Below are positions 1 to 6,604 of a stretch of 64,000 nucleotides of DNA, in pieces (the stretch's first letter is position 1; every line of letters begins with the position of its first letter). The stretch lies in NCBI RefSeq assembly GCF_004795895.1, contig NZ_CP039250.1, positions 1,612,001-1,676,000 on the forward strand, in the 5' to 3' direction. The position numbers and the translations under genes are program-made. The notes beneath the pieces were generated by a model. It saw only the letters and a program-made list of their open reading frames with translations. It was not told the DNA's origin and made no database searches. Origin of the DNA: Sphingopyxis sp. PAMC25046 (GTDB lineage Bacteria > Pseudomonadota > Alphaproteobacteria > Sphingomonadales > Sphingomonadaceae).

Positions 1-192
1 TTCGCCATCGGGCCCCTCGTCGTCGACGATCACCGGCGTCTTGTTGTTCGGGTTGAGTGCGAGAAATTCGGGGGTAAGCTGGTCGCCCGCGAGGATGTCG
101 ATATATTCGAGCCGCCAGTCGAGTTCCATTTCGAGGAGCGCGATCGCGATCTTGCGCGCGTTGGGGGTCGGGCCGCCATAGAGGGTGATCAT
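1..192 (-). CDS. Glutathione S-transferase family protein, N-terminal part (partial)
   Basis: Only the first 64 residues lie inside the window; the gene runs off the left edge. They form the thioredoxin-like half of a GST: strand-helix start MITLYGGPTPNARK, then NPNNKTPVIVDD around residues 48-58, where Pro53 is the cis-proline of the glutathione-binding loop. The spelling resembles the Nu-class YfcG/YghU disulfide-bond oxidoreductases, which use glutathione in the cytoplasm, but the C-terminal helical domain is not visible, so class and activity are inferred. The ATG lies 4 bases after the stop of the CoA-transferase gene upstream on the same strand, so the two are probably co-transcribed. 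Confidence 0.8.
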   Translation of the reverse strand, partial: MITLYGGPTPNARKIAIALLEMELDWRLEYIDILAGDQLTPEFLALNPNNKTPVIVDDEGPDGE

Positions 193-196
193 CGCC

Positions 197-1360
197 TCAG
201 TCCTCTCGCCCGAGCCAGCGTTTGAGCACGTCGGCGCCATCCTGACCGACCGTCAGCGGGGCAGGGCGGCGGACGCTGCCCGGCGTCGCCGACAGCTTGG
301 GGAAAACGCCCTGCATCGTGACTTCGCCCAATTCGGCATCCTCGACGGTGACGAGCGCCTCGCGCGCGGCGAAATGCGGATCGGCGAGCATATCCTCGGC
401 ATCGAACACCCGGCCCGCGGGCACGCCGGCCTCGACCATCCTCGTCTCGAGTTCCTCGATGGTCAGCGTCCGCGTCCATTCTCCGATCAGCGCGTCGAGT
501 TCCTCCTGACGCGCGCCGCGCGCGCGGTGCGTCGCATAGCGTTCGTCGCTCGCCAGTTCGGGGCGGCCCATCGCGGCGGCGAGCCTTGCGAAGACGCCGT
601 CCTGATTGGCGCCGATCAGATATTCGCCATCCTTGCACGGATAGACGTTCGACGGCGCGATGCCGGGCAGCGTCGATCCGGTGCGGCGACGCTTGGTGCC
701 GCTCGCCGAATAGTCCGACACGGTCGATTCCATCACCTGCAGCACCGCCTCATAGAGCGCGGAGTCGACGATCTGCCCTTCGCCAGTCTTGCCGCGATGG
801 TGAAGCGCGGCGAGCGCGCCCATGCAGCCGTAGGTCGCGGCGAGCGTGTCGCCGATCGACACGCCCATGCGAGCAGGGGGGAGGTCGGGATAGCCGACGA
901 TGCCGCGCCAGCCCCCCATCGCTTCGCCGATCCCGCCGAAACCCGCACGCGCCGAATAGGGGCCGGTCTGGCCATAGCCCGACACGCGCACGACGATCAG
1001 CCCGGGGTTCGCCTTGCGAAGCTCGGCGGGGTCGAGATTCCATTTCTCAAGCGTGCCGGGACGGAAATTCTCGATCAATATGTCGGCCTTGGCGATCAGC
1101 TCGCGCGCGAGCGCCTGGCCTTCTTCGGAGCGCAGGTCGACCGCGACCGAATATTTGTTGCGCGCGATGACGCGCCACCAGCTCGGCTTGTCGCCCTGGC
1201 CCCAGTTGCGCATCTGGTCGCCGGTCACCGGGGGTTCGAGCTTGACGATCTCGGCGCCCATGTCGCCGAGCAATTGGCCGCAAAATGGGCCGGCGATGAG
1301 CTGCCCCATCTCGACCACCCTGATGCCCTCCAGCGCGCCCCCGCTGCCCGTCTCGCTCAT
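197..1360 (-). CDS. CaiB/BaiF family CoA transferase
   Basis: A 387-residue class III CoA transferase, a cytoplasmic enzyme that moves CoA between carboxylic acids. The N-terminal Rossmann-like start contains LEGIRVVEMGQLIAGPFCGQ (about residues 10-29) and GAEIVKLEPP (36-44). The segment VSIGDTLAATYG (about 167-178) carries the Asp that is probably the catalytic acyl-anhydride residue (Asp171 in this numbering). The start at 1360 was chosen because AAAGGA sits upstream at normal spacing; an upstream in-frame start has no ribosome-binding site. The gene faces away from HMG-CoA lyase across a 118-bp intergenic region, and acyl-CoA dehydrogenases lie nearby, which points to catabolism of a branched or odd acyl chain. 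The true acid substrate cannot be read from the sequence. Confidence 0.9.
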   Translation of the reverse strand: MSETGSGGALEGIRVVEMGQLIAGPFCGQLLGDMGAEIVKLEPPVTGDQMRNWGQGDKPSWWRVIARNKYSVAVDLRSEEGQALARELIAKADILIENFRPGTLEKWNLDPAELRKANPGLIVVRVSGYGQTGPYSARAGFGGIGEAMGGWRGIVGYPDLPPARMGVSIGDTLAATYGCMGALAALHHRGKTGEGQIVDSALYEAVLQVMESTVSDYSASGTKRRRTGSTLPGIAPSNVYPCKDGEYLIGANQDGVFARLAAAMGRPELASDERYATHRARGARQEELDALIGEWTRTLTIEELETRMVEAGVPAGRVFDAEDMLADPHFAAREALVTVEDAELGEVTMQGVFPKLSATPGSVRRPAPLTVGQDGADVLKRWLGRED

Positions 1361-1416
1361 ATCATTCCTTTCGCGGCCGACTCTGGTAAGACGACCTGCC
1401 TCGCCCATGGCCTTTG

Positions 1417-1428
1417 TATACTTAGAAT
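1417..1428. promoter_or_regulatory. AT-rich element shared with the 3.36-kb promoter
   Basis: Read on the minus strand this is ATTCTAAGTATA. The 9-mer CTAAGTATA recurs at 3366-3374, upstream of the next divergent pair in the same acyl-CoA cluster. Both copies lie in the only AT-rich stretch of their intergenic region, so a shared promoter element or operator is plausible. No regulator can be assigned. Confidence 0.3.
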
Positions 1429-1478
1429 GCTATGTAATTTTCAACCTGCTAAATGACTCGGGACAATCGGGACGCAAG

Positions 1479-2381
1479 ATGTTGAAAAATCAAGCCGTGG
1501 AACTGGTGGAAGTCGGCCCGCGCGACGGGCTGCAGAACGAGGCGGCCACCATATCGACCGCCGACAAGCTCCAACTGATCCGCCGCGCGATCGACTATGG
1601 GATCCGGCGTATCGAGGTGACGAGTTTCGTCAATCCGAAGAAGGTGCCGCAGCTTGCCGACGCCGAGGAGCTGGTGGCGATGCTGCCGGCGCGCGATGAC
1701 ATGACCTATATCGGCCTCGTGCTCAATCGCCGCGGCGCCGAGCGCGCGCTCGCAACGGCGCGGATCGACGAGCTTGGTGCGGTGTGCGTGACGAGCGATA
1801 GCTTCGGCATCCGCAACCAGGGGCAAAGCTCGGACGAATCGCTCGCCGCGGCGATGGAGATCGTCGCGCTTGCCAAAGAAGCCGGTCGTAGCGGACAGAT
1901 CACCATCGCCACCGCTTTCGGCTGTCCGTTCGAGGGCAGGGTGGCGATCGACCGCGTCGTCGAGATGGTGAAGCGCGCGGCCGACGCGCGCCCGCGCGAA
2001 ATCGCGCTTGCCGACACGATCGGGGTGGGGGCGCCCGCGCAGGTATCCGAAATGGTCGGGCGCGTGCGTGAGGCGGTCGGCGATCTGCCGGTGCGCGTCC
2101 ATTTCCACAATACGCGCGGCACCGGCATCGCCAATGTCTGGGCGGCGGTGCAGGCAGGCGCGGCGACGGTCGATGCGTCGCTCGGCGGGCTCGGCGGTTG
2201 CCCCTTCGCGCCCGGCGCGGCGGGCAATGTCGCGACCGAGGATGTGATCTACATGCTCGAAAACAGCGGTGTCCGGACGGGTGTCACGCTGCCGTCTGTC
2301 GTCGAGGCGGCCGGATGGCTGACCGGCGTTATGGGGCGTGCGTTGCCGGCGATGGTCAGCAAGGCGCCCGCCTTTCCCTAA
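1479..2381 (+). CDS. Hydroxymethylglutaryl-CoA lyase
   Basis: A 300-residue TIM-barrel lyase that cleaves 3-hydroxy-3-methylglutaryl-CoA to acetyl-CoA and acetoacetate, the last step of leucine degradation. The signature GPRDGLQNE is at residues 13-21 (Arg14-Asp15-type catalytic pair), the metal-binding HFHNTRGTG is around 208-216, and the flexible catalytic loop GGLGGCPFAPGAAGN with its essential Cys is around 237-250. Length is normal for bacterial HMGCL. The start at 1479 gives the usual short N-terminus. The gene overlaps the 3' end of the convergent EamA transporter gene by 4 bases. Family assignment is secure; physiological coupling to the neighbouring acyl-CoA genes is inferred. Confidence 0.95.
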   Translation: MLKNQAVELVEVGPRDGLQNEAATISTADKLQLIRRAIDYGIRRIEVTSFVNPKKVPQLADAEELVAMLPARDDMTYIGLVLNRRGAERALATARIDELGAVCVTSDSFGIRNQGQSSDESLAAAMEIVALAKEAGRSGQITIATAFGCPFEGRVAIDRVVEMVKRAADARPREIALADTIGVGAPAQVSEMVGRVREAVGDLPVRVHFHNTRGTGIANVWAAVQAGAATVDASLGGLGGCPFAPGAAGNVATEDVIYMLENSGVRTGVTLPSVVEAAGWLTGVMGRALPAMVSKAPAFP

Positions 2382-3289
2382 AAGGTCGCGAGCAGCGCCA
2401 TCACCACGCCGCCGACGACGAGCAGCAGGCCGACGATCTCGTGCCAGCGTACCGGTTCGCGCAGATAGAAATGCGCGAAGCCGACGGTGAAGACGACCTC
2501 GACCTGCCCCACGATCCGTACGAGCGCCGCGGGCGCCGCCGCAAAGCCGATATACCAGCAGGCCGAACCGAGCGCCGACAGCAGCCCGACCTGGCTCGAA
2601 TTGCGCCAGGTCCGGAACACCGCGCGCAGCGTGTCGCGATCGCGCAGGACGACCCAGAGGAGGTGCAAGCCGGTCTGGATCGCCATGACGACGACGAGCG
2701 TGACGAGCGCCGACCCGATCAGATCGACGCCATCGAGTTCGGCGGTCGCTAGCTTCACCGCGATCGCCGCGAGCGCGAACATCGACCCCGCGCCAAGCCC
2801 GCACAGCGCCGCGGGCTGGCCCAGCGCGCGCCAGATCTCGCGCGACGAAACGCCGCGTCCGGCAAGCGCGAGCACCAGCACGCCGGCAACCCCGGCGACG
2901 ATCCCGATCCACGCGAGCAGCGGCAATCGTTCGCCGAGGAAGAGCGCGGTGACGAGCGCCGCCTGTACCGCTTCGGTCTTGGAAAAGGCGGTGCCGACGA
3001 CGAAGCCGCGGTGTCCGAACGCCATGATGAGCAGGATCGTTCCTGCCATCTGCGTGATCGCCCCGGCGACGGCGAAGCCCGCGAAGGCGGCGCCGAAGGC
3101 CGGCACCGCTTCGCCGCGCATGGTCAGCCAGATTGCCGCGAAACAAAGCGCAAAAGGCACGCCGTAGAGATAGCGGACCAGCCCTGCGCCGCTGACGCTG
3201 AGTTCGGCGCGCAAGCGTTGTTGCAGCGCGGTGCGCCACGCCTGAAACAGACCGCCGAACAGCGACGCGGGAAGCCAGATGGGGTTCAT
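2378..3289 (-). CDS. EamA/DMT-superfamily transporter
   Basis: A 303-residue inner-membrane protein made almost entirely of hydrophobic helices (about ten), with the two-fold EamA repeat: the first half begins at MNPIWLPASLFGGLFQAW and the second near residue 150 after LAGRGVSSREIW. The C-terminal half carries the family-typical pattern of an acidic residue in a helix end followed by a short Arg-Glu-Pro loop (LREPVRWHE, near residue 278). EamA proteins export small metabolites or amino acids; substrate is unknown here. The ATG at 3289 has GAGGGCGGG upstream; longer in-frame starts lack a ribosome-binding site. Confidence 0.85.
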   Translation of the reverse strand: MNPIWLPASLFGGLFQAWRTALQQRLRAELSVSGAGLVRYLYGVPFALCFAAIWLTMRGEAVPAFGAAFAGFAVAGAITQMAGTILLIMAFGHRGFVVGTAFSKTEAVQAALVTALFLGERLPLLAWIGIVAGVAGVLVLALAGRGVSSREIWRALGQPAALCGLGAGSMFALAAIAVKLATAELDGVDLIGSALVTLVVVMAIQTGLHLLWVVLRDRDTLRAVFRTWRNSSQVGLLSALGSACWYIGFAAAPAALVRIVGQVEVVFTVGFAHFYLREPVRWHEIVGLLLVVGGVVMALLATF

Positions 3290-3361
3290 CCCGCCCTCGC
3301 GCCCCGTCCCGCGTTCCCGACTCGTCCCAAGCTTTGCATGCGGCACCCATGCAATAGTTTT

Positions 3362-3374
3362 ATTACTAAGTATA
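3362..3374. promoter_or_regulatory. Second copy of the CTAAGTATA element
   Basis: ATTACTAAGTATA lies in the divergent region between the EamA transporter and the first acyl-CoA dehydrogenase. It shares CTAAGTATA with the minus strand at 1417-1428 and contains the small dyad TACT-A-AGTA. It could be a common operator or simply an AT-rich promoter element. Confidence 0.3.
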
Positions 3375-3468
3375 TTGAGCGATCGCCGACGCTGTCGGTC
3401 GTCCACCTGCCACGCCAATCAGCTGGACCCGCGCCGCGCCGCGCTGCACAAGGGAAGCGGGAGAGCAA

Positions 3469-3516
3469 ATGACATACACCGACCAATCGCCGCGCCCTGC
3501 CGGTTCGGCCCTCTGA
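3469..3516 (+). CDS. Possible 15-residue leader ORF before the acyl-CoA dehydrogenase
   Basis: ATG preceded by GCGGGAGAGCAA opens a 15-codon frame (MTYTDQSPRPAGSAL) that stops at 3514-3516, one base before the ATG of the acyl-CoA dehydrogenase. The ribosome-binding site here is clearly better than that of the dehydrogenase itself, so translation of the enzyme may depend on termination of this short frame. It could equally be chance; the peptide has no recognisable motif. Confidence 0.3.
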   Translation: MTYTDQSPRPAGSAL

Positions 3517-3517
3517 C

Positions 3518-4540
3518 ATGGCCGCCCTCGACCTTCCGCTTCGTGATGAGCAAAATATGCTCCGGGCGAGCGTCCAGCGTTTCCTTGCCGACAATGCGCG
3601 GCCCGGCTGGCACGATCTTTCGGAATCACTCGGCCTGGCCGGAATTGCTTTGCCCGAAAGCGTGGGCGGTTTCGGCGGCGGCGCGGTCGACATTGCGATC
3701 GTGATGGCCGAACTTGGCCCGGCGCTCGCGGGCGCCGACTGGCTCTCGCACGTCGCGGCGACGGCGCTTTTGGCGCGCGCGGCGCCCGAGCATCCCGCGC
3801 TCGGCGATCTGGCGGCGGGGCATCGTCGCATCGCGATCCTCTGCGCCGCTTCGACCGCGTCGATGCCCGCTGTCGAAGGCGAGCTGGTGCGCGGCGGCGC
3901 GACGCTGGTCGCGGGCGCGGCCGAGGCCGACCTGCTGCTGCTCGCAAACGACGACGCGCTGCTGCTCGTCGCCGCCGACGGCGACAAGGTCGAGCAGCGC
4001 CACCGCATCATGCACGACGGCAGCGTCTCGGCCGACCTTTCCTTCACGCTCAAGCCGGGCGATGCGGACCTGCTGGCGGACGGGAACGAAGCGCGGGCGC
4101 TGGCCGATTATGCGAACGATCTGATCCTGGCCGGGCGCTGTGCCGAGGCCGCCGGCCTGATGCAGCGCATGATCGCCGACAGCGTCGACTATCTGGGCCA
4201 GCGCAGACAGTTCGGGGTCGAGATCGGCCGTTTCCAGTCGCTGCGCCATCGGGCGGCCGACATGCAGCTCGCGATGATGAAGGCGGTCGCGCTCACCGAG
4301 GTGGCGATCGCAGCGGTCGATCAGGGCGGCCCCGATCGGGCGCAGGCGGTCAGCGCGGCATGTATCGAGGTCGGCGACGCGGTGCGGATCGTCGGCGAAA
4401 GCGCGGTGCAGATTCACGGCGCGATGGGGCTTACCGAGGAACTGAGCCTTGGTGGCTCTTTCAAGCGCGCGCTGGCGATTGCGGCCGCATTCGGCCCGCG
4501 CGCCGGTCACCTCGCGCGCTTTGCCGAGGCGGCTGCCTAG
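3518..4540 (+). CDS. Acyl-CoA dehydrogenase family protein, short subunit-like
   Basis: A 340-residue flavoprotein-type acyl-CoA dehydrogenase. The helical N-terminal domain starts LRDEQNMLRASVQRFLAD (about 9-25), and the C-terminal helices carry the family pattern SVDYLGQRRQFGVEIGRFQSLRHRAADMQ (about 222-250) and IHGAMGLTEE (about 302-311). The middle beta domain is short and poor in FAD-contact motifs, and the catalytic base usually found in the partner subunit is not evident. This resembles the non-catalytic chain of heteromeric FadE26/27-type dehydrogenases. The convergent gene downstream encodes a full-length dehydrogenase with those features, so the two may form one alpha2beta2 enzyme. 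The substrate is not readable. Confidence 0.88.
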   Translation: MAALDLPLRDEQNMLRASVQRFLADNARPGWHDLSESLGLAGIALPESVGGFGGGAVDIAIVMAELGPALAGADWLSHVAATALLARAAPEHPALGDLAAGHRRIAILCAASTASMPAVEGELVRGGATLVAGAAEADLLLLANDDALLLVAADGDKVEQRHRIMHDGSVSADLSFTLKPGDADLLADGNEARALADYANDLILAGRCAEAAGLMQRMIADSVDYLGQRRQFGVEIGRFQSLRHRAADMQLAMMKAVALTEVAIAAVDQGGPDRAQAVSAACIEVGDAVRIVGESAVQIHGAMGLTEELSLGGSFKRALAIAAAFGPRAGHLARFAEAAA

Positions 4541-5667
4541 CCCAGCATCGTCCGCGCGATCAGGTCGCGCTGGATTTCGTTCGACCCCGCATAGATGCTC
4601 GCCGCCCTGTCGTTGAGATAGCGCGGCACCGCGACCGCCAGCTCGGCGGGAGTCTGCCCGTCGGCGTCGGCCCATCCGGCGTAACCCGCGACCTCGCACG
4701 CCAGCGTGTCGATCCGCTGCGCGGCCTCGGTCCCGATGATCTTGAGCGCCGAGGCGTAAAGCGCCGGACTGCCGCCGACCCCGCGCATCGCCTTCAGCTC
4801 GAGCGCCTGCAACGCCTTCAGCGTCACCGCTTCGCGGTCGAGCTGCGCGCGAAGCACCGGATCGATATCTTCGCGCGCGCGCAGCCGTTCGAGGCGGCCG
4901 ATCAGCCCCGGCGCATATTTGCCGCCGCGTTCGAAGGTCAGCAGATGTTTGGCGACCGACCAGCCCTCATTCTCGCCGCCGAGCCGGTTTGCCCGCGGTA
5001 CGCGGACCTCGTCAAAAAAGACCTGGTTGAGTTCATGATCCCCCGCGAGCGTGCGGATCGGCTCGACCGTGATGCCCGGCGTTTGCATGTCGAGCAGCAG
5101 GAAGCTGATTCCCGCCTGCGGCTTGCCTTCGTTCGAGGTGCGGACGAGCGCAAACATGCGGTTCGCGAAATGCGCGTGGGTGGTCCAGATCTTCGAGCCG
5201 TTCAGGACATAATCGTCGCCGTCGGGCACCGCGCGCAGTTGCAACGCGGCAAGGTCGGAACCCGCTTCCGGTTCCGAAAAGCCCTGGCACCAATAATCCT
5301 CGCCCGACAATATGCGCGGCAGATAATGGGCGCGCTGTTCGGGAGCGCCATAATGCATGATCACCGGGGCGACCATTTTCAGCCCCATCGGCGCAAGGTT
5401 GGGCGCCCCCGCCAGCGCGCATTCGGCGGCAAATATATAGCGTTCGATCTCGTTCCAGCCGGGGCCGCCGAACTCGGCCGGCCAGTCGGGCGCCGCCCAG
5501 CCGCGCGCATGCAGGATGCGCTGCCACGGCAGCGACACGTCGGGGTCGATGAAGACGCTGGTCGCGCGCCCCGCCGCGAGGCGAATATCGTCGGGCAGGT
5601 GCGCGGCGAGGAAGGCGCGAACCTCGTCGCGGAAGGCGATCAGCGCCGGATCGTTCAGCATGTCCAT
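4537..5667 (-). CDS. Acyl-CoA dehydrogenase, catalytic-type chain
   Basis: A 376-residue acyl-CoA dehydrogenase with all three domains. WCQGFSEPEAGSDLA (about 126-140) is the FAD/substrate-binding beta-domain motif, WTTHAHFANRMF (about 161-172) follows it, and the C-terminus ends with IYAGSNEIQRDLIARTMLG. The Glu of LLTFERGG (about Glu246) sits where FadE26-type enzymes keep their catalytic base, by analogy. It oxidises an acyl-CoA to the enoyl-CoA, passing electrons to ETF. It overlaps the end of the shorter dehydrogenase gene by 4 bases in tail-to-tail orientation. The LuxR gene lies upstream on the same strand with a 49-base gap. Confidence 0.92.
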   Translation of the reverse strand: MDMLNDPALIAFRDEVRAFLAAHLPDDIRLAAGRATSVFIDPDVSLPWQRILHARGWAAPDWPAEFGGPGWNEIERYIFAAECALAGAPNLAPMGLKMVAPVIMHYGAPEQRAHYLPRILSGEDYWCQGFSEPEAGSDLAALQLRAVPDGDDYVLNGSKIWTTHAHFANRMFALVRTSNEGKPQAGISFLLLDMQTPGITVEPIRTLAGDHELNQVFFDEVRVPRANRLGGENEGWSVAKHLLTFERGGKYAPGLIGRLERLRAREDIDPVLRAQLDREAVTLKALQALELKAMRGVGGSPALYASALKIIGTEAAQRIDTLACEVAGYAGWADADGQTPAELAVAVPRYLNDRAASIYAGSNEIQRDLIARTMLG

Positions 5668-5716
5668 GGCTACGGCTTAGGCCTCCCGCCGATGCCGGGC
5701 CAAGCTGGCACCTGCA

Positions 5717-6466
5717 TCAGGCCGCGCGCGCGCCGACGAAGCCGAGCCCCGCCGCGATCTGGATCGACTGCGCGCGCCCCGTCGCGCCGAGCTTCGCCGC
5801 GGCGTTGCGGAGGTGGAAGCGCACCGTCGACACCGACAGCGACAGGATGATCCCGATCTCGCCGTCGGTCTTGCCAGCCGCCGCCCAGCGCAGGCACTGG
5901 ACCTCGCGCCGCGTCAGCGTTTGCGGCACCGTGGCGTTGCGCGGGCGGCCGCGCGCTTCGTTATGCGTCGCGACCAGCTTGACCGCGAGATTGTGCAAAT
6001 GGCCCGCCTGATCGGCGAAGACCGCTTCGACCCCGACGGGCTCGCGCGAGCACCAGAAGACCGCGCCGACCAGCCCGCGCGGCAGATGCACCGGCGCGAC
6101 AATCGCTTCGCCGAAATTGGGTGTGTTCTTCGCCTGCGAGCAATCGACCTCGTCGAGCAATTGCGTCGGGCGCCAGGTGCGAAGGCGGCCGTCGCTGTAG
6201 TAAAAGGGTTCGCCGACCAGCCGTGCCGCGGTCAGGAAGGCGATATGCAAGGCCAGTTTGCGGTCGCGCCAATAGGCGTAATCCGGATCGATCCAGCGAA
6301 AGCTGGTTTCGGCATAGGGGCGCCCGTCGGCGTCGCTCATCGGTTCTGGATCGCCAAGGTCGGCCTGCGCCGCGACATAGGGCAGGCCGACCGCGTCGCC
6401 CGCGGCTTGCACCGCCGCGATCAGTGCCGGCATGTCCGCCCAGCATTCGGCCCTTTCGTCGATCAC
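5717..6466 (-). CDS. LuxR-family transcriptional regulator (solo)
   Basis: A 249-residue regulator with a GerE-type HTH at about residues 186-246 (LTRREVQCLRWAAAGKTDGEIG, then VSTVRFHLRNAAAKLGA). The N-terminal 170 residues resemble an autoinducer-binding alpha/beta domain with several conserved-looking aromatics (FRWIDPDYAYW), but ligand class is unknown. No LuxI synthase is present in the window, so this is a solo. Start: the GTG at 6466, with GGAGCGGAGGG upstream; the earlier ATG has no ribosome-binding site. It is divergent from a TonB receptor gene, and a CTGAC-N6-GTCAG palindrome lies between them, so self-control and control of the receptor are likely. Confidence 0.85.
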   Translation of the reverse strand: MIDERAECWADMPALIAAVQAAGDAVGLPYVAAQADLGDPEPMSDADGRPYAETSFRWIDPDYAYWRDRKLALHIAFLTAARLVGEPFYYSDGRLRTWRPTQLLDEVDCSQAKNTPNFGEAIVAPVHLPRGLVGAVFWCSREPVGVEAVFADQAGHLHNLAVKLVATHNEARGRPRNATVPQTLTRREVQCLRWAAAGKTDGEIGIILSLSVSTVRFHLRNAAAKLGATGRAQSIQIAAGLGFVGARAA

Positions 6467-6485
6467 GCGCTTTTCCCTCCGCTCC

Positions 6486-6501
6486 CTGACACAGGTGTCA
6501 G
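6486..6501. promoter_or_regulatory. Lux-box-like inverted repeat
   Basis: CTGACACAGGTGTCAG has 7-bp perfect arms around a 2-base centre and fits the CTG-N10-CAG layout of LuxR-type binding sites. It lies 19 bases upstream of the LuxR start and about 100 bases upstream of the divergent TonB receptor gene. Binding by the adjacent LuxR protein is inferred from position only. Confidence 0.5.
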
Positions 6502-6604
6502 CTTGTTCGCGCGGCCGCAATCCCTTGTTCTGTCACGGTCCGGTTTCGCGCGACGCTCGCACAAAGACGAGCCCCGCGACAAGGTGTTTGAGGGAGGATG
6601 AGTG

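Noticed and set aside
5717..6466. LuxI synthase partner for the LuxR gene
   Set aside because: No acyl-homoserine-lactone synthase is encoded anywhere in the window.
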